From positions 1 through 5,255 of the forward strand of contig JAFGFO010000172.1 in NCBI GenBank assembly GCA_016931085.1: 5,255 nucleotides of DNA, written 5' to 3'. The DNA is from Thermoflexales bacterium. Lineage in GTDB: Bacteria; Chloroflexota; Anaerolineae; Fen-1058. The notes under the pieces are model-generated. The model worked only from the letters and a program-made list of their open reading frames with translations. It searched no databases and was not told where the DNA came from. This document shows, piece by piece, positions 1 to 5,112 of this stretch. Each line of letters opens with the position of its first letter. The stretch's first letter is position 1. Both the position numbers and the translations under genes were made by a program.

Positions 1-1
1 G

Positions 2-940
2 GGCGCCGCTTTGCCCAAAGCAATTCCTCCACAATTGGGCTTTCCTCTCCACTTTCAAAACCAGGCGCGTGGCGTATGGGTCGTAGAACCACACCAAGGG
101 GAAAATCTAGCTGATGCAGACGTACGCATCCTGGAGACACTCGCCCGCCAGGCCGAAACATCGCTAGGCAAGGTACTCCTGGTTGAAACACTGCGCCGCC
201 AGTTGGCAGAGATTCGCGCCAGCCGCGAGACGCTGGCCCAGGCGCAGCACCAACTGCTCCGCTCGCGTGAAGAAGAACGCGCCCGTCTGGCGCGCGAGCT
301 GCACGATGGCCCCCTCCAGGCGTTGGTAGGCATAAATTTGCAACTGAGCCTGCTGCTGCCGCCAGAGGATCAAGACCATTCACCACTGGCAGAAACCATA
401 GCCGAGATGCGCGCCCAGGTGCGCGGGCTGCTGGTTGACTTGCGGCAGGTATGCGCCGAGCTGCGCCCACCCATGCTGGACATGTTAGGGTTGGGAGCGG
501 CCCTTCAGGCATTGGCCGACGAATGGTCGAGCCAAAACGATGTACCCCTCTCGCTCGATTTGCCCGCCGATGCCACACCGCACTCACTCCGCTCACTGCC
601 CGTCGAAGTGGAGATCAACCTTTATCGCGTGGCGCAAGAAGCCCTGGCCAACGTCGCCCGCCACGCCGCCGCCCGGCATGTATGTGTCTCCCTCTTGGGT
701 ATCCCAGATCACCTGACCTTGAGCATCAAAGACGATGGGCGCGGCTTTGCCATGCCACCGACTCTCGGCTCCCTGACCGCCCACGGTCACTTTGGCCTGG
801 TAGGGATGCAGGAGCGCGTAAACCTCATCGGCGGACAACTGGCGCTAGAATCTTTTCCCGGCCGCGGAACGACGGTGCGCGTCACCTGGCAAACGACGAA
901 CGACGCAGGGCGAACGCCGCGCAACCAAGAAGGCGCTTGA
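2..940 (+). CDS. Sensor histidine kinase, NarL/DesK type, 5'-truncated by window edge
   Basis: Membrane or cytoplasmic signalling kinase that autophosphorylates on His and passes the phosphate to a response regulator. The frame is open to the left edge, so the gene begins outside the window; the TTG at 11 is probably an internal Leu codon. Numbering from that codon: residues 1-55 look like the end of a GAF sensor domain (ILETLARQAETSL), and 56-90 form a charged signalling helix or coiled coil. HisKA_3 dimerisation follows with RELHDGPLQ, giving phospho-acceptor His98 and the HDxxxQ phosphatase-type motif. The LRPPMLDMLGLGAAL segment is at 151-165. The HATPase domain has its N box at 210-218 (Asn214), G1 DDGRGF at 241-246, G2 GHFGLVGM at 259-266 and GRGT at 284-287. 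All catalytic boxes are intact. Such kinases usually pair with a NarL-type regulator carrying an HTH domain; none is in the window, only a lone receiver further downstream. The sensed signal cannot be told. Confidence 0.93.
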   Translation, partial: GAALPKAIPPQLGFPLHFQNQARGVWVVEPHQGENLADADVRILETLARQAETSLGKVLLVETLRRQLAEIRASRETLAQAQHQLLRSREEERARLARELHDGPLQALVGINLQLSLLLPPEDQDHSPLAETIAEMRAQVRGLLVDLRQVCAELRPPMLDMLGLGAALQALADEWSSQNDVPLSLDLPADATPHSLRSLPVEVEINLYRVAQEALANVARHAAARHVCVSLLGIPDHLTLSIKDDGRGFAMPPTLGSLTAHGHFGLVGMQERVNLIGGQLALESFPGRGTTVRVTWQTTNDAGRTPRNQEGA

Positions 941-943
941 TTG

Positions 944-999
944 CCCTCCAACCGGTACAGCAGTACCCTGCTTTACCCTCCAAGCCAGTACAGCAGTAC
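944..999 (+). repeat. Tandem direct repeat with GTACAGCAGTAC dyad
   Basis: Two copies of CCCTCCAA-N3/4-GTACAGCAGTAC lie at 944-966 and 976-999, 32-33 bases apart. The 12-base core GTACAGCAGTAC is identical in both and nearly palindromic (10 of 12 positions symmetrical). A partial third copy, CAGTACCCT, is at 1019-1027 and matches the sequence after copy 1 (961-969). Spacing of about three helical turns and a position just upstream of a gene suit an operator, but a simple duplicated repeat is equally possible. Confidence 0.6.
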
Positions 1000-1104
1000 T
1001 AGAAATTACCTTCAAAAAACAGTACCCTACCCCGATGCTAAACCCTCACTCTTGTGCTATCCTGAATCAGAGCACATGTCTGCTCATAAAACCTATTTCC
1101 AATC

Positions 1105-1112
1105 AAAGGAGG
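1105..1112 (+). promoter_or_regulatory. Shine-Dalgarno sequence deciding the start at 1119
   Basis: AAAGGAGG lies six bases before the ATG at 1119, a near-perfect ribosome binding site. The frame is open further upstream to an ATG at 1035, but that start has no such site and would place 28 polar residues ahead of the signal peptide. The downstream ATG is therefore the real start. Confidence 0.88.
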
Positions 1113-1118
1113 TACAAG

Positions 1119-2300
1119 ATGAACAAACGATTGAATTTTGCTATTGGTCCTACAATACTGCTTCTATTGTTCGTAATGGTGGGATTGACCCAGGCACAAG
1201 GGCCGGGAACGGAAAAAACCAGCCCGCAAGGCGAGGCTGCCGTGGCAGCGCAGGTAGTGGGCAGTATCCCCATCCAGGGGCGCTTGACCGATACGAGCGG
1301 CGACCCACTTAACGGCACCTACAACCTCACCTTCCGTCTTTACAATAGCACCGCAGCCGCGGCGACGCCGGTATGCACAGACACCGATTCAGTCAGCGTT
1401 GACAATGGGCTGTTCAACACTTACCTAAGTAGCTGTGGCGAACACGTGGACGGACAGCGACTACATGTGGGCATCGAGGTCGGCAGCGACGGTGAAATGA
1501 GCCCTCGCCAGACCCTGTACACTGTACCTTACGCCCTCAGCCTGGTGCCAGGCGCAGTCATCAGTGCGACTAGATCGGGGGCAAATCTGACACTCAGAAA
1601 TGACCACGCTGAGGGGACCGGCTTGAACAGCTCTGGCGCAAAATATGGCGTGTATGGCTCAAGCAGTACCAATGGATACGGCGGCTATTTCTGGAACTCT
1701 CTGGATGGCGTCGGTCTGGCCGGTATCAGTGTGGCCGGCACAGGCGTCGAAGCCGCCAGCTTCGCGGGCACAGCGTTGAGCGCCTCCTCACTCGGCACCG
1801 CCATCGCCGCCGGCGGCAGCGGCATCATCACCAGCACAGCCGACATCAAGATCGCCGTCAGTCCACTCGACGTGATAGCAGATTATGAAAGCAGAAGCGA
1901 TCTGGAGTTCCTTGCCGATGGACCTTATGTAGAAGTCCGTCCTGGCGCTTCGGCCTCAGGTTTTGAATACATTCTCATCCCTGTAGACCTCCCCAGCACG
2001 CTCTTTGGCGCGCCTACCAAGCTCAAGAGCATCCGTCTTTGCTACAGAAGCGACCAGGCCGGGAGCTTTGTCAGCACAACCATGGTCGGACAGGGGGCAG
2101 ACTCGGGGACTATTGACACCCTGATCAATGATACAACCAATCGCACCAGCACGGACTGGGCATGTTACACCGTCACAGACGCAACCCCGCCAACAATCAC
2201 CGGCTCCGTGTATATCCAACTCACCCTGGAGCTAGCCGGAACAGGCTCGGCTCACGACATTCGCATCGGCAACATTACCCTGACGCTGACCGAAAAGTAG
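1119..2300 (+). CDS. Secreted multidomain beta-rich protein, function unknown
   Basis: A 393-aa exported protein. A Sec signal peptide covers about residues 1-26: basic MNKR, hydrophobic core PTILLLLFVMVGL, likely cleavage after TQA. Residues about 48-142 form a domain I recognise from secreted or surface proteins of Chloroflexota and other environmental bacteria: it opens with IPIQGRLTDTSGDPLNGTY, has FRLYNS and DNGLFNTYL, and closes with MSPRQTLYTVPYAL. Cys86 and Cys106 in it could form a disulfide. Residues about 165-240 are Gly/Ala/Ser-rich with short repeats (YGVYG, then AGTGVEAASF / AGTALSASSL / GTAIAAGGSG) of roughly ten residues, suggesting a beta-helix or stalk. Residues 245-393 look like a beta-sandwich with Cys308 and Cys349. 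There is no catalytic motif, membrane anchor or lipobox. The gene lies 9 bases before the next secreted-protein gene and is probably co-transcribed with it. A surface fibre or envelope role is only a guess. Confidence 0.88.
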   Translation: MNKRLNFAIGPTILLLLFVMVGLTQAQGPGTEKTSPQGEAAVAAQVVGSIPIQGRLTDTSGDPLNGTYNLTFRLYNSTAAAATPVCTDTDSVSVDNGLFNTYLSSCGEHVDGQRLHVGIEVGSDGEMSPRQTLYTVPYALSLVPGAVISATRSGANLTLRNDHAEGTGLNSSGAKYGVYGSSSTNGYGGYFWNSLDGVGLAGISVAGTGVEAASFAGTALSASSLGTAIAAGGSGIITSTADIKIAVSPLDVIADYESRSDLEFLADGPYVEVRPGASASGFEYILIPVDLPSTLFGAPTKLKSIRLCYRSDQAGSFVSTTMVGQGADSGTIDTLINDTTNRTSTDWACYTVTDATPPTITGSVYIQLTLELAGTGSAHDIRIGNITLTLTEK

Positions 2301-2304
2301 GAGG
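2298..2304 (+). promoter_or_regulatory. Ribosome binding site overlapping the upstream stop codon
   Basis: TAGGAGG contains the TAG stop of the upstream secreted-protein gene and serves as the Shine-Dalgarno site five bases before the GTG start at 2310. This arrangement favours translational coupling of the two genes and supports the GTG start. Confidence 0.8.
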
Positions 2305-2309
2305 CCAAG

Positions 2310-2615
2310 GTGAACAAACGCAAAATGCTTGTTTTACTGGCCGCCTTGGGGTGCCTCTTGCTGGCCAGCAGCGCCCTGGCCATGTCTTCCGCCAACTACC
2401 GGCTGGATTGGTTCATACCGCTCACCGGCAGCGGCGGCGGGCCGGGCACCTCGGCCAGTTATGCCGCCAATTTGACTGTGGGCCAGGTCGTCATCGGCGC
2501 GTCGTCCAGCGCCAACTATGGCACCGGCCTGGGTTACTGGTACGGCATAACGGGTGGAATACCGTTACCGCAGCACTATATCTATCTGCCCACGATCTTG
2601 CGCAACATCGGCTGA
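2310..2615 (+). CDS. Small secreted protein with C-terminal YLPxILRN tail
   Basis: A 101-aa exported protein starting at GTG. The signal peptide is residues 1-24 (MNKRK, then a Leu/Ala-rich core, cleavage after SALA). Cys15 lies inside the hydrophobic core and does not form a proper lipobox, so this is not a lipoprotein. The mature part is about 77 residues: SSANYRLDW at 26-34, a Gly-rich linker, then YAANLTVGQVVIGASSSANY and GTGLGYW. The S-x-NY motif occurs at 27-30 and again at 67-70, like an internal duplication. The C-terminus, HYIYLPTILRNIG, fits the YLPLVLRN-like endings I associate with exported proteins of Chloroflexota; whether this tail is a sorting signal is unknown. The first codons match those of the upstream gene (MNKR). 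The two genes are 9 bases apart and probably translationally coupled. Function unknown; it may be a partner or minor subunit of the larger secreted protein. Confidence 0.85.
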   Translation: MNKRKMLVLLAALGCLLLASSALAMSSANYRLDWFIPLTGSGGGPGTSASYAANLTVGQVVIGASSSANYGTGLGYWYGITGGIPLPQHYIYLPTILRNIG

Positions 2616-2624
2616 ACGTAACTG

Positions 2625-2660
2625 CCACCTTCCCGCAGGTCCCAACCTGCGGGAAGGTGG
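2625..2660 (+). repeat. Perfect 16-bp inverted repeat (stem-loop)
   Basis: The arms CCACCTTCCCGCAGGT (2625-2640) and ACCTGCGGGAAGGTGG (2645-2660) are exactly complementary around a four-base loop CCCA. The element starts nine bases after the stop of the small secreted-protein gene. No T-run follows, so it is not a standard Rho-independent terminator. It may be a dispersed intergenic palindrome, or an mRNA stability or processing hairpin between the secreted pair and the receiver gene. Confidence 0.85.
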
Positions 2661-2703
2661 AACAGCTTCAAGCATCAAAATAACGAGGGCGAGGACCCCG
2701 GCC

Positions 2704-3093
2704 ATGACACGTGTACTGATTGTAGACGACCAGCCCTCCTTTCGTCGACAATTGCGCCAGTTGCTGGTTCAGGCCGGGCTGCACGTCGTCGGCGAGGCTG
2801 GCGACATTCCCACCGCCGAATCACTGGCGCAAGCCCTGCAGCCCGACATGGCCGTGGTAGACATGATGCTGCCGGGCGTCGATGGGCTAGAAGGTACGCT
2901 TCGCCTCAAGACTTTGCTGCCCGGTTTGCGCGTCATCCTGATCAGCGCCCTTCGAGACCGCGCCCATATTTTTCAAAGCTCGGCGCACCAAGCCGGTGCC
3001 GAGGCCTTCTTTGCCAAAGACGACCTGGATTTGAGCCTGGTCAAGACGTGGAAAGAGCCAGTCCGCGTGAACAATCCCGGCAAGTTGGAATGA
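2704..3093 (+). CDS. Single-domain response regulator (receiver only)
   Basis: A 129-aa CheY-like receiver protein. The acidic pocket is Asp8-Asp9 (VLIVDDQ), the phosphorylation site is Asp53 (VVDMMLPGVDG), the conserved Ser is Ser81 (LISA) and the conserved Lys is Lys105 (FFAKDD). All residues needed for phosphotransfer are present. After residue 110 only about 19 residues remain; there is no HTH or enzymatic output domain, and the DNA after the stop does not encode one in any frame I can see. The ATG at 2704 follows GAGG at 2691-2694 (nine bases). The frame extends upstream to 2554, but that part runs through the preceding gene and the hairpin and is not protein-like. The receiver sequence (PSFRRQLRQLL, GEAGDIPTAE) resembles NarL-type receivers. 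It may accept phosphate from the kinase at the left of the window; its output would then be by protein contact or competition rather than DNA binding. Confidence 0.9.
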   Translation: MTRVLIVDDQPSFRRQLRQLLVQAGLHVVGEAGDIPTAESLAQALQPDMAVVDMMLPGVDGLEGTLRLKTLLPGLRVILISALRDRAHIFQSSAHQAGAEAFFAKDDLDLSLVKTWKEPVRVNNPGKLE

Positions 3094-3112
3094 AAACGGG
3101 ATGGGTACACAC

Positions 3113-3142
3113 TGTAGGGGCGCATCGCGATGCGCCCCTACA
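3113..3142 (+). repeat. Perfect 30-bp palindrome with GTAGGGGC ends
   Basis: The left arm TGTAGGGGCGCATCG (3113-3127) is the exact complement of the right arm CGATGCGCCCCTACA (3128-3142), with no spacer. It begins 19 bases after the receiver stop. No T-run follows, so termination is not clearly its role. Its ends GTAGGGGC/GCCCCTAC are shared with the element at 3195-3248, which points to one family of dispersed palindromic elements. Confidence 0.88.
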
Positions 3143-3194
3143 AGTCGCCTGGCTGTCGCTATTTGAAAAGTATGTATCATCTCAATAATTCGGG

Positions 3195-3248
3195 GTAGGG
3201 GCGGCCCTGTGCCTGCCCCCAAGGGCAACCACGGGGGGTTGCCCCTAC
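3195..3248 (+). repeat. Two-hairpin element with GTAGGGGC/GCCCCTAC termini
   Basis: A 54-base element bounded by an 8-base inverted repeat, GTAGGGGC (3195-3202) and GCCCCTAC (3241-3248). Inside, GGGCAACC (3223-3230) and GGTTGCCC (3237-3244) form an 8-bp hairpin around ACGGGG. The left half, GGGGCGGCC to GCCTGCCCC (3198-3219), forms a second, imperfect hairpin. Size, terminal symmetry and the similar element 53 bases upstream suggest a small non-autonomous or REP-like repeat. Confidence 0.8.
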
Positions 3249-3318
3249 ATTTTGAAAAGATACTCCTGATCTATCGTATGGAGCAAGTTGCGTGCCGTAA
3301 TGATCACAGTCTAGCCTT

Positions 3319-3409
3319 TTTGCGGAAGAACGCAAGTTCTCGTAGTGACATCTTCCAGCAAGTGGCCTGTCTGTCTACATTTTGCTCGCCCTCTTTGCGG
3401 AAGAACGCA
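3319..3409 (+). repeat. Two identical TTTGCGGAAGAACGCA repeats, 75 bases apart
   Basis: Identical 16-base copies lie at 3319-3334 and 3394-3409. Each has a dyad, TGCG-GAAGAA-CGCA, so each could be a protein site or a small RNA/DNA hairpin with a six-base loop. A degenerate partial copy, TGCGGGAAG, is at 3416-3424, just ahead of the -35 box. The start-to-start distance of 75 bases is close to seven helical turns, which would put both on one face of the DNA upstream of the reductase promoter. An operator pair is possible; remnants of a dispersed repeat are the alternative. Confidence 0.7.
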
Positions 3410-3431
3410 GACAAGTGCGGGAAGTTGGCTT

Positions 3432-3459
3432 TTTACAAACCCTAGGCGTGTGTTATAAT
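3432..3459 (+). promoter_or_regulatory. Sigma-70-like promoter of the aldo/keto reductase gene
   Basis: TTTACA at 3432-3437 (five of six to TTGACA), a 16-base spacer, and a consensus TATAAT at 3454-3459. Transcription would start near 3466, giving a leader of about 43 bases before the reductase start. This is the clearest promoter in the window. Confidence 0.78.
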
Positions 3460-3497
3460 TGCTGCGAATAGTCCATTTTCTAGACACACAAAAACTT

Positions 3498-3504
3498 GGG
3501 AGGG
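3498..3504 (+). promoter_or_regulatory. Shine-Dalgarno favouring the second of two adjacent ATGs
   Basis: GGGAGGG is followed by ATGATG. The first ATG (3506) would leave only one base after this site, while the second (3509) leaves four to five, a more usable spacing. The second is preferred; the difference is a single Met. Confidence 0.6.
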
Positions 3505-3508
3505 AATG

Positions 3509-4684
3509 ATGCAATACAAAAGATTCGGTCAATTGGATTTTCAGGTCTCTGCCCTTGGATTTGGCGCCATGCGCCTGCCCACCAAGGACAACAAAATCGA
3601 CGAAGTCGAAGCCACCCAGATGCTCCACTATGCCATCGACCAGGGCGTGAACTATGTGGACACCGCCTACCCCTACCACGAAGGGGCCGGCGAAGCGTTT
3701 GTGGGCCGGGCGCTCAAAGGCGGCTACCGGGAAAAGGTCAAGCTGGCCACCAAGCTGCCCAGTTGGGAGATCCAGGCCGCCTCCGATTTCGACAAGTATC
3801 TGAACATACAACTGGAACGGCTGCAGACGGACCATATCGACTTTTACCTGCTGCACGCTTTGAACAAAGATCGTTGGGCCAAGCTGCGCGACCTGGGCGT
3901 GCGCGAGTGGGCCCCAAAGGCTATCGCCTCCGGGCGTTTCCGCTACCTGGGTTTCTCGTTCCACGACGACTATGCCGCCTTCGAGCAGATCGTCGACGAG
4001 GGCGACTGGACGATGTGCCAGATCCAGTACAACTATATCGACGTGGAAAACCAGGCCGGCACCAAGGGGCTGAAATACGCGGCCTCGAAGGGACTGGCCG
4101 TCGTCATCATGGAACCACTCCTGGGCGGCAAACTCACCAATCCGCCGCCGCCGGTCCAGGCCATCTGGGACGGCGCTGCCGCCAGGCGCAGCCCAGTCGA
4201 GTGGGCGCTGCGGTGGTTGTGGGACCAGCCGGAGCTTTCCACCGTCCTCAGCGGCATGAGCGCGATGGCGCACGTGGAAGAGAACGTCGCCCTCGCCAGC
4301 ACACCCAAGGTCAATTTAACGGCTGACGAACTGGCGCTCTACGACCAGGTTCGGGCCAGGTACCAGGCGCTCACGGCCATTCCCTGCACCAAGTGCGGAT
4401 ACTGCATGCCGTGCCCGCAAGGCGTCGACATCCCGGGCAACTTTGCCAGCTATAACGAAGGGATCATGTACGCCAAGCCCGAAGCTTCGCGCGGGCACTA
4501 TGCCTGGCTCAAGTTCGCCTACGAGATACAGCACGTCTTGGATCACGATGTCCGGGCCGCCCAATGTATCCAGTGCCAGGAGTGCGAGCCCAAGTGCCCG
4601 CAGAACATCCCGATCAGCCAGTGGATGCCCGTCATCCACGAGGCGCTTGGAGAGAACGGCCCCTATCTCACAAAATTAGACTAG
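3509..4684 (+). CDS. Aldo/keto reductase with C-terminal [4Fe-4S] ferredoxin domain
   Basis: A 391-aa cytoplasmic oxidoreductase of the iron-sulfur aldo/keto reductase group (COG1453-like). The start could equally be the adjacent ATG three bases earlier. Residues 1-265 or so form the TIM-barrel domain, opening with YKRFGQLDFQVSALGFGAMR. The catalytic tetrad is complete: Asp51 and Tyr56 (VDTAYPYH), Lys82 (ATK) and His116 (LLHAL). Residues about 285-391 carry two four-cysteine motifs: Cys293/296/299/302 (CTKCGYCMPCPQGVDIP) and Cys353/356/359/363 (CIQCQECEPKCP), expected to bind two [4Fe-4S] clusters. The physiological substrate and electron partner of this group are mostly unknown; coupling of NAD(P)H-type reduction to ferredoxin-like electron transfer is an inference. 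The gene has its own promoter and is followed by 182 non-coding bases before hypC, so it is probably not in the hyp operon, though both point to an anaerobic redox lifestyle. Length and domain order are normal for the group. Confidence 0.95.
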   Translation: MQYKRFGQLDFQVSALGFGAMRLPTKDNKIDEVEATQMLHYAIDQGVNYVDTAYPYHEGAGEAFVGRALKGGYREKVKLATKLPSWEIQAASDFDKYLNIQLERLQTDHIDFYLLHALNKDRWAKLRDLGVREWAPKAIASGRFRYLGFSFHDDYAAFEQIVDEGDWTMCQIQYNYIDVENQAGTKGLKYAASKGLAVVIMEPLLGGKLTNPPPPVQAIWDGAAARRSPVEWALRWLWDQPELSTVLSGMSAMAHVEENVALASTPKVNLTADELALYDQVRARYQALTAIPCTKCGYCMPCPQGVDIPGNFASYNEGIMYAKPEASRGHYAWLKFAYEIQHVLDHDVRAAQCIQCQECEPKCPQNIPISQWMPVIHEALGENGPYLTKLD

Positions 4685-4742
4685 CGCGCATTTTCCAAAC
4701 AGAGCACATGCGCTTTGCGCCTCACCAAGGACGAACACTTTT

Positions 4743-4839
4743 AATCACGAATTTCGCGAATTGAATCCGAAGCGGATGACACGAATCGGGCTATACAAAA
4801 GACATTCGTGAAATTCGACTATTCGTGCCATTCGTGATT
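4743..4839 (+). repeat. Intergenic inverted repeat built from CACGAAT/ATTCGTG words
   Basis: AATCACGAAT (4743-4752) is exactly complementary to ATTCGTGATT (4830-4839). Between them CACGAAT recurs at 4780-4786, and ATTCGTG occurs at 4804-4810, 4821-4827 and 4830-4836. The region can fold into one long imperfect hairpin. It lies between the reductase stop and hypC. A T-rich stretch follows (4838-4846), so it could act as a terminator, but the pattern also fits a dispersed intergenic repeat. No clear promoter for hypC is visible here. Confidence 0.7.
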
Positions 4840-4866
4840 TATTTTCAAAGTTTATCGTGAGGGAGT

Positions 4867-5112
4867 ATGTGTCTAGCCATCCCGGGAAAAATTGTCGAGC
4901 TCTATGAATCGGGCGGTCTCAAAATGGGCAGGGTGGATTTCGGCGGCGCGCTGCGCGAGGTCTGCCTGGAATACGTGCCCGAGGCCGTAGTCGGCGATTA
5001 CGCCGTCGTCCACGTCGGCTTTGCCCTCAACCTGGTCAGTCCAAGCGAAGCCGAGGAGACCCTCAAGCTGCTGCACGAGATGCAAGACCTGGGCTCGGAG
5101 TTAGGCTTGTGA
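4867..5112 (+). CDS. hypC: Hydrogenase maturation chaperone HypC
   Basis: HypC/HybG/HupF-family protein, 81 aa, the usual length. It begins with the family signature MCLAIPGKI, where Cys2 (exposed after Met removal) binds iron and contacts HypD and the hydrogenase large-subunit precursor. The VGDYAVVHVGFAL segment (residues 42-54) is the second conserved block of the small OB-like barrel. In the known pathway HypC works with HypD to assemble Fe(CN)2CO and deliver it to the [NiFe] active site in the cytoplasm. The start is fixed by the obligatory MC N-terminus; GAGGGAG at 4859-4865 is a ribosome site at short spacing. The gene overlaps hypD by one base, showing a translationally coupled operon. 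A dedicated paralogue for one hydrogenase type cannot be excluded. Confidence 0.96.
   Translation: MCLAIPGKIVELYESGGLKMGRVDFGGALREVCLEYVPEAVVGDYAVVHVGFALNLVSPSEAEETLKLLHEMQDLGSELGL

Larger units (their letters stand above)
941..1118 (+). promoter_or_regulatory. Upstream region of the secreted-protein pair
   Basis: This 178-base gap separates the kinase stop from the next translation start and probably holds the promoter for the downstream secreted-protein genes. Its left half contains the GTACAGCAGTAC direct repeats (listed separately). The best promoter-like string I see is an extended -10, TGCTATCCT at 1055-1063, but no good -35 lies 16-18 bases upstream, so it is weak. No Rho-independent terminator follows the kinase gene, so read-through is also possible. 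Reading frames that cross this gap look like by-products rather than genes. Confidence 0.35.
3094..3431 (+). other. Repeat-rich non-coding region
   Basis: Between the receiver stop and the reductase promoter there is no credible gene: open frames here are short or run antisense through repeats, and none has a start site or a recognisable domain. The stretch is made of the 30-bp palindrome, a two-hairpin element with the same GTAGGGGC ends, and two copies of a 16-base repeat. The sequence between these elements is AT-richer and featureless. It looks like an accumulation site for dispersed intergenic palindromes. Confidence 0.7.

Noticed and set aside
451..1002. A 183-codon + strand frame overlapping the kinase
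   Set aside because: It is Arg/Pro-rich and lies in another frame of the kinase ATPase domain, which is intact and clearly coding; it ends inside the repeat region.
1068..1078. CAGAGCACATG shared with 4700-4710
   Set aside because: An 11-base match between two unrelated intergenic stretches with no symmetry or flanking similarity; likely coincidence.
1035..1118. Upstream start for the larger secreted protein
   Set aside because: No ribosome site precedes it and it would put 28 polar residues before a good signal peptide; the AAAGGAGG site fixes the start at 1119.
2310..2360. Lipoprotein signal around Cys15 of the small secreted protein
   Set aside because: The residues before the Cys (A-L-G) do not fit a lipobox well, and the hydrophobic core continues past it to a normal SALA cleavage site.
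2554..2703. Upstream extension of the response regulator
   Set aside because: It overlaps the end of the small secreted-protein gene and crosses the stem-loop; the receiver fold starts at the ATG at 2704 with MTRVLIVDD.
3319..3409. Possible small CRISPR array
   Set aside because: Only two 16-base repeats with a 59-base spacing, far from CRISPR repeat and spacer sizes, and no cas gene nearby.
3311..4273. A 320-codon open frame on the minus strand
   Set aside because: It runs antisense to the aldo/keto reductase, whose motifs prove the + strand; the translation has no recognisable domain and begins and ends in repeat sequence. It is a by-product of high GC in the real gene.
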